DNA of 64,000 nucleotides, from NCBI GenBank assembly GCA_015152465.1, contig SUTX01000004.1, positions 35,342-99,341 on the forward strand, written 5' to 3'. The DNA is from Cyanobacteria bacterium SIG31 (lineage in GTDB: Bacteria; Cyanobacteriota; Vampirovibrionia; Gastranaerophilales; Gastranaerophilaceae). A model generated the notes under the pieces. That model worked only from the letters and a program-made list of their open reading frames with translations. It was not told the origin of the DNA and made no database searches. A program made the position numbers and the translations under genes. Shown here in pieces: positions 26,954 to 35,511 of this stretch (positions are counted from its first letter, which is position 1; every line of letters starts with the position of its first letter).

Positions 26954-27205
26954 ATGATAAAACTAGGTTTAACTATGCAAGGAAGAACTTTTTTAAGAAT
27001 AATGTTAGATAGTTTGTTTGTAAACAACGCCTTATGTAAGGCCATATCTGCACTTGTAAATTTTTGTAACGAGCAAAACTATTATAACCGCAAAGAGCTA
27101 AAGTTTTTAAAAAAGATGCCGTTAAACAAAGTAGAACAAGAAAGTATTTATCAAAAAAGGTTTATATTTAATAGTGCGCATAAAACCGGAGTTGATTTAA
27201 GATAA
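26954..27205 (+). CDS. Small basic protein, unknown
   Basis: The 83-residue product is basic and helical with two cysteines and aromatic residues; no signal peptide or domain is visible. The first ATG has no ribosome-binding site, while an ATG at 26975 has AGG seven bases upstream, so the protein may be seven residues shorter. It resembles the next product in size and charge (helical, Lys/Arg-rich, aromatic), suggesting distant relatedness, though I cannot align them with confidence. Confidence 0.5.
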   Translation: MIKLGLTMQGRTFLRIMLDSLFVNNALCKAISALVNFCNEQNYYNRKELKFLKKMPLNKVEQESIYQKRFIFNSAHKTGVDLR

Positions 27206-27303
27206 CATGTTAACAAATGTAACAAAGATACTCAAAACAAGGCAATTATTAAGGTTCACATGTTTTATTATACATGTAGACTCAGATTGTATGGAGGCTA
27301 TCC

Positions 27304-27573
27304 ATGCGTGAAGAGATACAAGAAAACATAAAACGGTTAGTGAATTTTATGAATTTTGCCCGATCATTCTTCATCAGGAAGAATCCATTTAAGGCACTTG
27401 CCGTAAGTTTAATCACAAGCCTAAAGGAAATGCTTACAATCAGACAAAAGCTGAAAATGGCGAAGTATCGTGTTAACTATCACAAACACCAACTTTACAA
27501 AATGGAAAGCTTAATTGCAGAAAGTAACGAACACACATTCCTGAAAGGCAAAAACCTAAACGAAACAAGATAA
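27304..27573 (+). CDS. Small basic helical protein, unknown
   Basis: The 89-residue product is highly basic with an N-terminal helix, an FARSFFIRKNPFKAL amphipathic stretch and a lysine-rich helical middle. It could bind nucleic acid or acidic partners, but no motif supports a function. ATGGAGG lies 16 bases upstream, and the ribosome-binding site is GGAGG. A weak version of the bipartite element (GCAATT at 27242-27247) lies upstream. It is 19 bases before the next gene, so the two are co-transcribed. Confidence 0.6.
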   Translation: MREEIQENIKRLVNFMNFARSFFIRKNPFKALAVSLITSLKEMLTIRQKLKMAKYRVNYHKHQLYKMESLIAESNEHTFLKGKNLNETR

Positions 27574-27592
27574 AATCGGAAGGACATGTGTT

Positions 27593-27922
27593 ATGGGATT
27601 AATTACATCTAGTTTTAGAATGATGTACCTAACAGCTTACCAGTTTACCCTTGAAAACAAGATTCAATGGATTTCAACTGCAAAAATGGAGTTAATGGCA
27701 TCTGCTGATGAAATTATGTCATTAGGGAATGACCTAGATCCTGACAACCCAGCAGTCAAACAGATGGAAGCTAGACGAGATCGACTTGCTTTACTTGAGA
27801 AAAAGCTTGATATGCAAATGAAGCAATATCAAACGAAGCTTCAAGCTGTTCAAACAGAACTTAAATCTTGTGAAGAAGCTGTAAACAGTTCTATTGAAAG
27901 ATCATTCTCATACAAATTATAA
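27593..27922 (+). CDS. Short coiled-coil relative of the 520-residue protein
   Basis: The 109 residues begin MGLITSSFRMMYLTAYQ and end in a long coiled coil (LEKKLDMQMKQYQTKL) closing with SIERSFSYKL, echoing the MGMAASQAR start and VEKSFKTF end of the product at 24349. It therefore looks like the terminal helices of that protein without the central domain, as small structural or chaperone-like versions often do. GGAAGGA precedes the ATG. Function unknown. Confidence 0.72.
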   Translation: MGLITSSFRMMYLTAYQFTLENKIQWISTAKMELMASADEIMSLGNDLDPDNPAVKQMEARRDRLALLEKKLDMQMKQYQTKLQAVQTELKSCEEAVNSSIERSFSYKL

Positions 27923-27950
27923 ATAACGTAAACTAAAAAAGGAGATAATA

Positions 27951-28226
27951 ATGATTTATAATGTTAATTTCTCTGGTAGAGAAACTTTGTTAACTACTGC
28001 TGCTAAGGAAGCAAAAAAAATCAAAGAAAGTCCTCAACATAAATATCTTTCAGATCGCATGTCTGAGGGTGCAGAAGAGGTTGTAAAAAAAGCTGAAGAG
28101 AAACTCGCAGCAGAATTAAATGCAGCATATCAAGCAGCTAATGCCCCGTTCATACACAAACCTAAGACTAGGGTAGAAGAACTAAAAGAATTTACAAAAC
28201 CGTATATAGAAGCCCATGGCGGTTAA
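27951..28226 (+). CDS. Small protein with N-terminal NFSGR motif, unknown
   Basis: The 91-residue product starts MIYNVNFSGRETLL, a short FxGR-type motif similar to FG motifs in other unknown proteins here, followed by a Lys/Glu/Ala-rich helix (about 18-60) and a proline-bearing tail. Probably cytoplasmic or non-classically exported; no family recognised. A good AAGGAG site precedes the ATG and a strong terminator follows, closing the cluster. Confidence 0.65.
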   Translation: MIYNVNFSGRETLLTTAAKEAKKIKESPQHKYLSDRMSEGAEEVVKKAEEKLAAELNAAYQAANAPFIHKPKTRVEELKEFTKPYIEAHGG

Positions 28227-28230
28227 TTAA

Positions 28231-28264
28231 AAAAAAGGTTCTCGTTAAACGAGAACCTTTTTTA
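28231..28264. terminator. Bidirectional intrinsic terminator
   Basis: AAAAAAGGTTCTCG/CGAGAACCTTTTTT stem with a five-base loop between convergent genes ending at 28226 and 28262. Confidence 0.92.
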
Positions 28265-28777
28265 TATCGTAATAATTTTTTTTATACAAACATCATGTTC
28301 ATCTGGATAAATTGTATCTACAATTAAATTTTCTGGGATACAAACAAGTGTCATTGCACTAATATTTTGCAAAAATCTATCGTAATACCCACCGCCATAT
28401 CCTAATCGATAGCCATTTCTATCAACAGCAAGAGCGGGAACAATAACTAAGTCTAGTATTTTATCAGAGATAGAGTCCGTTAACGGTTCTTTTGTTTTAA
28501 AACAAGATTCACAGAGTTCATCTCCTCTTTTGTATGAACAACATAAAAGATTTTCTCCATTGATTTTCGGAAGATAAAAACTCTTAGATTTATCTTCAAG
28601 AATTTCTAACAAATCTACTTCACCTTGTTTTGGATAGAATAACATTATATTTTTTGCTAAAATGTATTCTTCCGAATTTCGTAGTTTTAAAACAAGCTCT
28701 TTGCTAATAGTTTGCATATCAAGGTTTTTTCTAATTTCTTTTGCCCAACTACGAAGCTGTTTTTTTTGTGGATTCAT
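28262..28777 (-). CDS. 5-formyltetrahydrofolate cyclo-ligase
   Basis: This enzyme (MTHFS) converts 5-formyl-THF to 5,10-methenyl-THF using ATP. The 171-residue product has the N-terminal KKQLRSWAKEIRK helix, the FYPKQGEVD motif and the ATP-binding LGYGGGYYDRFL signature. The ATG lies four bases downstream of the ilvD stop and has an AGGG site, so it is co-transcribed with ilvD. Confidence 0.93.
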   Translation of the reverse strand: MNPQKKQLRSWAKEIRKNLDMQTISKELVLKLRNSEEYILAKNIMLFYPKQGEVDLLEILEDKSKSFYLPKINGENLLCCSYKRGDELCESCFKTKEPLTDSISDKILDLVIVPALAVDRNGYRLGYGGGYYDRFLQNISAMTLVCIPENLIVDTIYPDEHDVCIKKIITI

Positions 28778-28781
28778 AATA

Positions 28782-30437
28782 TTACCCTACAATTGCACCA
28801 TGTGAAGCATCTTGAACAGTTTTTGCATATTTAGCTAGATAGCCTCGTGTTACATTCACTCTTGGGGACCATTTTTTACGTCTCTCATTCAAGACCTCAT
28901 CAGAGACATTCAATTCCAAAGAACGCTTATTGATATCAATTTCAATAACATCACCGTCTTCAATAAGCCCAATTATTCCACCGTCAGCAGCTTCAGGACA
29001 AATATGACCAACACAAATACCACGAGTACCGCCAGAAAATCTTCCGTCTGTAATCAATGCAGTTTTAGTACCCAAACCTTTTCCAACAATAAGCGACGTT
29101 GGAGCAAGCATTTCTCTCATACCAGGGCCACCTTTTGGACCTTCATAACGAATAACAACAACATCACCTGCTTTTACTAAATTATTTTCAAGAGCATTCA
29201 TTGCATCTTCTTCACAGTCAAATACTTTGGCTACTCCCTTAAATTCATAACAAGATTCGTCAACTGCAGAAATTTTTATGACTGAACCTTCAGGAGATAT
29301 ATTTCCATACAAAATTCCTAATCCTGGTTTTGTTGTAAACGGAGCGTCGTAGCTGTGAATAACGTTTTCATCAACATAAGCTGATTTAACAAGTTCACTT
29401 GTTTTTTGAAGAGTAACCCCTACAGAATCTTTGAAGAGGGGAACATCTCTTAATAGTGTTTTCAACACTGCATTGACTCCACCAGCTTGATAAAAACCCG
29501 ACATTGTAATAGATGAAGACGGCTCAAGCTTTACAATCTGATGAATTTCATGAGAGAGTTCCTCAAAATCTTTTAGCGAAACATTTATTTGTGCAGCAGT
29601 TGCTAGGGCTAAAATATGCAAAAATGAATTTGTAGAACCACCCATAGCAAGATCAGCTATAATAGCATTCCTTAATGTATCTCTTGTAATTATATCCAAA
29701 GGCTTTTTATCTTGTCTTACCAATTCAACAATTTGGACTCCAGATTCAAAAGCTATTCTACGCTTATGTGAAGACACCGCTGCAGATGTTGCACAGAATG
29801 GCATGCTCATACCTAATACTTCAGTTAAACAAGCCATTGTATTAGCTGTATATAGCCCTTGACAAGATCCCGCAGACGGACAAGAAGCTTCTTCCAATTC
29901 AAGAAGTCTATCTTCATCTATAATCCCATCTCTAAATTTTCCAATAGCTTCAAAAGAACCGCTAATCATTGTAAGCTTTTCGCATTTACTTTCGCCATCA
30001 AGCATAGGACCAGCAGTAACAATTATAGACGGAATGTTTAATCTAGAAGCAGCTATTAGCATTGCTGGTGTAATTTTGTCACAATTAGAAAGCAATACTA
30101 ATCCATCAAGCTGGTGAGCATTAGCAACAGTTTCAATACAGTCAGCTATCAAATCTCTTGACGGTAAAGAATATCTCATGCCATCATGTCCCATTGCAAT
30201 CCCATCACATACCGCTGGAACACCAAAAATAAAAGATTGACCTCCGCCAGTATGAATCCCTTTTTCAATTTGACGTTCCAAATCACGCATACCAATATGA
30301 CCAGGAACTAAATCTGAAAAAGAACTGGCTATACCAATAAACGGCCGTTCCATATTTCTTTTACTAACCCCTGTTGCCATTAGCAGACTTCTATGTGGAG
30401 TTCTAGCTATACCTTTTTTGACATTGTCACTTCTCAT
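28782..30437 (-). CDS. ilvD: Dihydroxy-acid dehydratase
   Basis: IlvD makes 2-keto acids for valine, isoleucine and pantothenate synthesis and depends on an Fe-S cluster. Cluster cysteines appear in LLSNCDK and SCPSAGSCQG; other landmarks are MGGSTN, GPKGGPGM and TDGRFSGGTRG. The 551-residue length is normal. I chose ATG 30435-30437 (MRSDNVKKG), which has a GAGGG site. An intrinsic terminator ends only about 13 bases before this start, an attenuator-like position. No other ilv genes are nearby. Confidence 0.96.
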   Translation of the reverse strand: MRSDNVKKGIARTPHRSLLMATGVSKRNMERPFIGIASSFSDLVPGHIGMRDLERQIEKGIHTGGGQSFIFGVPAVCDGIAMGHDGMRYSLPSRDLIADCIETVANAHQLDGLVLLSNCDKITPAMLIAASRLNIPSIIVTAGPMLDGESKCEKLTMISGSFEAIGKFRDGIIDEDRLLELEEASCPSAGSCQGLYTANTMACLTEVLGMSMPFCATSAAVSSHKRRIAFESGVQIVELVRQDKKPLDIITRDTLRNAIIADLAMGGSTNSFLHILALATAAQINVSLKDFEELSHEIHQIVKLEPSSSITMSGFYQAGGVNAVLKTLLRDVPLFKDSVGVTLQKTSELVKSAYVDENVIHSYDAPFTTKPGLGILYGNISPEGSVIKISAVDESCYEFKGVAKVFDCEEDAMNALENNLVKAGDVVVIRYEGPKGGPGMREMLAPTSLIVGKGLGTKTALITDGRFSGGTRGICVGHICPEAADGGIIGLIEDGDVIEIDINKRSLELNVSDEVLNERRKKWSPRVNVTRGYLAKYAKTVQDASHGAIVG

Positions 30438-30451
30438 AATATCCCTCGAAT

Positions 30452-30488
30452 AAAAAAAACCTTTTCTAAATAATAACATAGAAAAGGT
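30452..30488 (-). terminator. Terminator/attenuator immediately upstream of ilvD
   Basis: On the minus strand ACCTTTTCTA pairs with TAGAAAAGGT (10-base loop) and is followed directly by seven U. Only the Shine-Dalgarno sequence separates it from the ilvD ATG, so any transcript from upstream must read through it. It may simply end the 30536-31933 gene if ilvD has its own start within the loop region. Confidence 0.75.
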
Positions 30489-30535
30489 AAAACGTGTTTT
30501 TAATAAGGTATTTTAATAAGGTTAATTAATAGGTA

Positions 30536-31933
30536 TTAAGCATACATTGCTAAAATCTTTTGAACTCCCTGTTGTGCAGGTTGTGAAACTTGCTCACCAC
30601 TCTGTATTCTTTGAATAGTATTTTGAATCATAGTTAATTGTCCCTCTGCTGAATTAGACATATTTTTAACTTGAATTTTATCAGCTACATCTTTTCCAAC
30701 AATAGCTTTTGTACCTTTACCAGCAAGCCACATACCAATTGAACCTCCGATAAGACCAACAGCACCACCAATTAGTGTACCTAATAAAGGATGTACTTTT
30801 GAACCAATCTTAGCACCCCATTTAGCGAATGCCCACTTACCAGCAGTCTCACCTAATGTCCAACCAGCCGCAGAACCAAGACCTTTAACAGCTGTTTGGC
30901 CGACTTGTTTCCAACCAGTTTGTTTATCTTCTTGGAATGCTGTTTGAATTTTGCCTGAATCAGCAAGAAACTCAAAACCAACCCACATCATAGGGCCAAA
31001 GAAACCACCCGTATTTTTTGATAGCATATTTTTAAAGCCTACTATTTCCCCACCATTTAATTCTTTAATAACAGCGTTAATAGCTTTTTCATCAGCTAAA
31101 GCTTCTTTCACAGAAGTAGCTCCTACATTTAGACCGATTGATTTTTTTAAATAGTTTACACCTTTTGGTAAGATTCCCGGATTAGATTGATAAGCCACTT
31201 TTAGTTGAGCTGTATATTTTTTAATCTCATTTAAATTTCCGTCTTTGAGAGCTTCTTCTAATTTTAATACAACATCTTTGATCACTTTATTATCGCCGGA
31301 TGCGAGATAACTTTTTCTAAATAAACCAAGCTTACTTTCGCATCTAGCAAGAGCTTTATTATGTTGTAACCATGCTTCCCTTAAAAGTTCACTATTTTTT
31401 GGTTCCATCCAAAGCTTATTTAAAGCAGTTCCAGCCTCTTTGACTGTCGCAAAAGCTGCATTTGTTTGAGATAATGCTTTGTAGGTATTAATAGGATGGA
31501 CATACAATCTTGGATTGTTCATTAGAGCAAAGCCTATACCACCAGATATAGCTGCTGATTTGAATGAATGACTAGGGGAAAGACTTTTTGCATAATCTTC
31601 TGTTATAGCTGTAACTTCCGCTTTATTCAAACCTTCAAACGGAGTTGCAGGAACTTGTTGTTGCACTTGCGGAGCCTCAGTTTGTTGTTGAGTTTGCGCA
31701 GCTTGTACATATCCTTGTGGTATATTTTGACCAAAAATTGCATTATTATTTGGATAACCATAAAAACTTTGATTATTATAACCATAGAAAGATGGATTAT
31801 AAGCTCCGTAATAAGGATTCAAATAGTTTGATTGCAAATAATAATTATTAGAATAACTAGGCGCAGTCGAATTAAATGACGTTCCGCCATATAATTGCAT
31901 TTCCATATTCATAAGTGAAAGTGGTGATACCAT
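30536..31933 (-). CDS. Tyr/Asn/Gln-rich protein with C-terminal glycine zipper, unknown
   Basis: Residues 1-95 are low-complexity and prion-like (Tyr, Asn, Gln, Ser, Pro). A helical middle (about 110-330) follows, then a hydrophobic glycine-zipper segment (HPLLGTLIGGAVGLIGGSIG) near residue 400 that could insert in membranes, and a glutamine-rich tail. There is no signal peptide. Such a layout fits a surface, storage or toxin-like pore protein, but I do not recognise the family. The bipartite element lies 45 bases upstream. It is transcribed toward ilvD. Confidence 0.72.
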   Translation of the reverse strand: MVSPLSLMNMEMQLYGGTSFNSTAPSYSNNYYLQSNYLNPYYGAYNPSFYGYNNQSFYGYPNNNAIFGQNIPQGYVQAAQTQQQTEAPQVQQQVPATPFEGLNKAEVTAITEDYAKSLSPSHSFKSAAISGGIGFALMNNPRLYVHPINTYKALSQTNAAFATVKEAGTALNKLWMEPKNSELLREAWLQHNKALARCESKLGLFRKSYLASGDNKVIKDVVLKLEEALKDGNLNEIKKYTAQLKVAYQSNPGILPKGVNYLKKSIGLNVGATSVKEALADEKAINAVIKELNGGEIVGFKNMLSKNTGGFFGPMMWVGFEFLADSGKIQTAFQEDKQTGWKQVGQTAVKGLGSAAGWTLGETAGKWAFAKWGAKIGSKVHPLLGTLIGGAVGLIGGSIGMWLAGKGTKAIVGKDVADKIQVKNMSNSAEGQLTMIQNTIQRIQSGEQVSQPAQQGVQKILAMYA

Positions 31934-31966
31934 AACCTAATTAACCTATCTAAAAACTAACCTTAT

Positions 31967-31998
31967 ATATATAAAGTTTTTTGCACTCTAAAAATTGC
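31967..31998 (-). promoter_or_regulatory. Bipartite GCAATT-N14-AACTTTATATAT element (copy 3)
   Basis: Read on the minus strand, GGCAATTTTTA, ten bases, AACTTTATATAT. It matches the element before the HEAT-repeat gene (52916-52947) base for base at both ends with identical spacing, and lies upstream of the gene at 30536-31933. Confidence 0.6.
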
Positions 31999-32021
31999 CC
32001 TTTTGTTACAAAATATTAAGA

Positions 32022-32050
32022 TTGCTTAACGTATTAAATTTTGGTAAAAT
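32022..32050 (+). promoter_or_regulatory. Promoter of the TrmB-family gene (leaderless type)
   Basis: TTGCTT, 17 bases, TAAAAT, then exactly six bases to the ATG at 32057. No Shine-Dalgarno sequence exists. Confidence 0.6.
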
Positions 32051-32056
32051 TCATTT

Positions 32057-32881
32057 ATGGCAGATTTGGTAGAAAAACTTAAAGAGATTGGATTTAACAG
32101 CTATGAAGCTAAGGTTTATATAGCTCTTTTAAAAAAACATCCCGCTACAGGATATGAAGTCTCCAAGCTTGCAAACATTCCTCAAGCAAGAACCTATGAT
32201 ACATTAAAAGTTCTTGAAGAAAAAAGCATCGTGGTTCCAACAAACACAAAGCCTGTGACATATACTCCAATCAAACCAAAACAGCTTATCACGAGTTATC
32301 AGAAAAAAATGAATTCAACAATTAATTATCTGGAAAAACATCTGCCAGAAGTTAAAGAAAATTATGTTGAACCTGTTGTTACAATAAATGGAAAACAAAA
32401 TATCCATAACAAAATTATTGAAGTAATTCAAAATGCAAAACGTGAAATATACTTAGAAGTTTGGTCACAAGATTATAAATTTTTTGAACAAGAATTATTA
32501 AACGCATATAACAGAAACGTAGAAATAAGAATTGTTGGTTATGATAATTTCACTTCACGTTTTGGAATGGTATTTGAGCATGCTTTCGCTAAAGATATTG
32601 AAATGTCTTTAGGAGGAAGAATGATAATACTCGCTGCTGATGATTCTGAAGGTATAATAGGAAAGATTTCTTCTTTCAAAAACGAAAACCCTGATTTAAA
32701 TATAATATGGACTAAAAATAAAAGTATCGTTTTTATAATAAAAGAATTTATTGTACACGATATGTACCTAATAGATGTAGAAGAAAATCTTATTGAACAA
32801 ATGAAATACATATATGGTAAAGGTTTTAAACGCTTAAAAGACAAGGTCTTAGGAGCAAATTCCACTTACATGATTCATTAG
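32057..32881 (+). CDS. TrmB-family transcriptional regulator
   Basis: The N-terminal winged helix (about 1-75: LKEIGFNSYEAKVYIALL, SKLANIPQARTYDTLKVLEEK) matches the TrmB HTH, and the C-terminal half has the phospholipase-D-like effector fold of that family (REIYLEVWSQDYKFF, NVEIRIVGYDN, GGRMIILAADDSEGIIG). These regulators usually sense sugars. Its 3' end overlaps the convergent DUF115 gene by four bases. Ligand and targets are unknown. The start is fixed by a promoter placed for a leaderless mRNA. Confidence 0.87.
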   Translation: MADLVEKLKEIGFNSYEAKVYIALLKKHPATGYEVSKLANIPQARTYDTLKVLEEKSIVVPTNTKPVTYTPIKPKQLITSYQKKMNSTINYLEKHLPEVKENYVEPVVTINGKQNIHNKIIEVIQNAKREIYLEVWSQDYKFFEQELLNAYNRNVEIRIVGYDNFTSRFGMVFEHAFAKDIEMSLGGRMIILAADDSEGIIGKISSFKNENPDLNIIWTKNKSIVFIIKEFIVHDMYLIDVEENLIEQMKYIYGKGFKRLKDKVLGANSTYMIH

Positions 32882-34548
32882 ATTAATTTATTTTTTTGCA
32901 ACAATTCAACAACATATTTTATTGAAGATTTAACTTTTTCAATAAAATTTTCTGCTAATTCTGCCTCGAAATTCTTCTGTAAAACTTTAAGAACATCAGC
33001 TTGCATACATTGATAAATTAAAGCTGATTTTACAATAGCTGAAACTAACGCAGGAGAAAAACCACCTTTTGAAAGCAAAGAAATAATATTATTAATTTCT
33101 TTAAACTCATCTTGCATAAAATCTTTGATATTAAATTTAATCGGTTCTACAAAAACTGTTGGTTGCATAGAAGAAGTTGTAACCAATTGAATGTCATCAA
33201 ACTGAACATTCTTAAAACCAGCAATATGAGCTCCAAATGAGCTTATATTATATGCTTCCGAATAATTCAAATCTTTTAATAATTTTTCAAAATGATAAAT
33301 GTACGCAGCATAGTCTTCTCTTGTATAAACATTGCCATTATTTACAGATTTAACTTGTACCAAATTCTTTTTAACTTTATCAACAATTATCTGTTCCTGA
33401 GAAATTCTATTCATAGACTCACCAGTTGAATATATGATATTGTCTTTGAAAGCTAAATCCAGTCCTGCAAATACAATTTTTGAAAAGCCCATCTTAACCG
33501 CTGCCACCAATGCCAACGTAGAAGCAGACCCTCCAGAATTATAAAATCTTAATGGATTATCATAATTAGCAAGTTTTTCTGATAAAGAATCAGTACTTGT
33601 AAAACTTAAAAACACTTTATTGAAACCTTTTTGGAATAAAGCACTATCAGCTCTAACATCCATAATACAGTTAGATCTCTCTAGATGGTTTTCTAAACCG
33701 CCAAGAGTTCTTTCCATATTTTCTGCATCAAGACAAACTACAAAATCTGGCGTGATACCGTTTTGGATTAAATACCTTACAACCTTGTTTACTGCAAAAA
33801 CAATGAATTTATCCCTATTTGCTTGAATTTTTTGAATATTATCATCTAAAGATGGACCAGCTGCAGCAATTAAGGCTGTTTGTCCTATATATTTATTTTC
33901 TAATTGTGATAATAAATAAGCTTTACCAGAATTTGTTGCACCAATATTATTTAAGGTATTTGATAGCCATTTCTTAGAAAATTTTGATATAGTATTCACA
34001 TCAATCATTTTACTTTTACAAGTATCAAAAACTTTTTGTGTAAGCATTAATAATTCTTTATTTTTGACCACCGCATAATTTTGTAAATATACAATTTCCA
34101 CTTTATCTTTTGTAATAAAAGTATTAGAAAGCTTACTTATCAATTCTTCTAAATCATTAGTAATAAAAACTCTACCACTAGCTAAATGTTCAGAAATGTC
34201 TACGTTACATAAAACAAAATGTAATAAATTTAAATCAGGTTCATAAATATATATTTTTGAAGAATATTTATTATAGACTTCATCTAATAAATAACCCAAA
34301 CCTATTCCAAAAGTAATAATGTAATCATTACTTTTCATTTCAGTTTTAATAGTATTACTAAGCATTTTTCGCACAGCTTCTCTTGGGTTATTCAAATCAT
34401 CCGCTGGGACATCATCTTTAAGAAGAACATAATCACCTGAAGTAGTAACACAATAAGAAATCCCTATTCTGCTTTCTATAGATGATATTTTTTGCAAGCG
34501 TCGCTTCAATGCGAGGTTATCAATATGCTCTAAATTCTTATCTAACAT
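32878..34548 (-). CDS. Second DUF115 (Maf-type) glycosyltransferase-like protein
   Basis: This 556-residue relative of 15273-17183 has the same order: an N-terminal segment with EPDLNLLHF, then TALIAAAGPSLDDNI, FVVCLDAEN, the SGGSASTLALVAAV motif, KIVFAGLDLAF, and a C-terminal helical tail. Overall similarity is moderate, so the two probably have different substrates. AAAGGA precedes the ATG. It is not in an operon with the TrmB gene but converges on it. Flagellin modification is an inference from family context. Confidence 0.83.
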   Translation of the reverse strand: MLDKNLEHIDNLALKRRLQKISSIESRIGISYCVTTSGDYVLLKDDVPADDLNNPREAVRKMLSNTIKTEMKSNDYIITFGIGLGYLLDEVYNKYSSKIYIYEPDLNLLHFVLCNVDISEHLASGRVFITNDLEELISKLSNTFITKDKVEIVYLQNYAVVKNKELLMLTQKVFDTCKSKMIDVNTISKFSKKWLSNTLNNIGATNSGKAYLLSQLENKYIGQTALIAAAGPSLDDNIQKIQANRDKFIVFAVNKVVRYLIQNGITPDFVVCLDAENMERTLGGLENHLERSNCIMDVRADSALFQKGFNKVFLSFTSTDSLSEKLANYDNPLRFYNSGGSASTLALVAAVKMGFSKIVFAGLDLAFKDNIIYSTGESMNRISQEQIIVDKVKKNLVQVKSVNNGNVYTREDYAAYIYHFEKLLKDLNYSEAYNISSFGAHIAGFKNVQFDDIQLVTTSSMQPTVFVEPIKFNIKDFMQDEFKEINNIISLLSKGGFSPALVSAIVKSALIYQCMQADVLKVLQKNFEAELAENFIEKVKSSIKYVVELLQKNKLI

Positions 34549-34623
34549 TACAAATCCTTTTTATTGTTTAATCTAGCATATTTTGCACCTTAAGTAAAGT
34601 AAAACACCGAAATCTAAACCGTC

Positions 34624-35511
34624 TTAAGGATTTTTAGTTTCCCGTTCATCTAACGTTTGTTCAAATTGTTTAAATATATCATTACCCACAAGTTGTTCTA
34701 GTCTTGAACGCTTTTCAAAAAAACTTCCTCTCGCTTTTTGTTGTTGGTCTTGTGCCTCTCTATAAAAAGTATCCGTCATCAATATAACTTCTTTTGACCT
34801 TTTTTGTGCTTTTTTATAATTATAGTGAGCCTTTTCTACCATATCTGTTGTCATATTATAAAGTTCACGAGAAGTTAAGTAATCATAGTACATGTCTACA
34901 ACTTTTTGCTGCAAATCCTCTACCTTTCGCACAAGAATAATCATATCAGCGTCTGTAACTTGGGTATATTTGTAATTAAGAGCTTTTGTATCCTGAGACA
35001 TAATCCCTAATGTATTACCTCCAAGAAGTGCAGCACTAGCTAACGCAGGATTTCCCATGCCTGCACCAACAAACATTGACATACCAGCGATTGTACTTAA
35101 AACTTTTTTTACAGCCCCAGAATCAGGTTTATCTTTATCCGGATTTGATAATTTGTAAATAGCGAATTTTATTGTATCACTCTTTGTAGCAGCACCTTGC
35201 CATAACAATGACAAGTCCGCTTGCATTTCAGCATAATCAATATCAATAGTTTTTGATATTTCCATAGCCATTTTTTTTATGCTCAAATCTGCATATGTAA
35301 GATTTTGATTATTCTTAACGGTTACTTCTTGCTTTATGACAGGAGCAATTGTCGGCTCAATCTCGAAATCTACTTTCCGTTCTGGATTATCAGTCGGGCC
35401 TAGACGGTAAAAAGGTGGTAATGGTTCTTTCAGGTCTTCCATTTCCATGCCAGCAAAAACAGTAAGAGGCATTATAGCAAAAATTAAAGCTAACGACAGA
35501 AGTTTTTTCAT
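34624..35511 (-). CDS. Exported TolC-like helical protein, paralogue 1
   Basis: A signal peptide (about 1-20) leads to a mature protein with an LWQGAATKSDTIKFAIYKLS segment, a hydrophobic Gly/Ala-rich patch (GMSMFVGAGMGNPALASAALLGG) and a C-terminal antiparallel coiled coil like the helical hairpins of TolC-type efflux proteins (MYYDYLTSRELYNM, YNYKKAQKR). At 295 residues it is too short for a full TolC. The start overlaps the upstream paralogue by four bases (ATGA). Envelope role likely, function unknown. Confidence 0.75.
   Translation of the reverse strand: MKKLLSLALIFAIMPLTVFAGMEMEDLKEPLPPFYRLGPTDNPERKVDFEIEPTIAPVIKQEVTVKNNQNLTYADLSIKKMAMEISKTIDIDYAEMQADLSLLWQGAATKSDTIKFAIYKLSNPDKDKPDSGAVKKVLSTIAGMSMFVGAGMGNPALASAALLGGNTLGIMSQDTKALNYKYTQVTDADMIILVRKVEDLQQKVVDMYYDYLTSRELYNMTTDMVEKAHYNYKKAQKRSKEVILMTDTFYREAQDQQQKARGSFFEKRSRLEQLVGNDIFKQFEQTLDERETKNP

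Noticed and set aside
30438..30535. T-box leader of ilvD
   Set aside because: The leader is under 100 bases and lacks the conserved T-box sequence; only a simple terminator is present.
31967..31998. Reading the bipartite element as a flagellar sigma28 promoter on the other strand
   Set aside because: TAAAGTTT is seen, but GCC lies 17 bases away rather than 11, and at two sites no gene follows in that direction.
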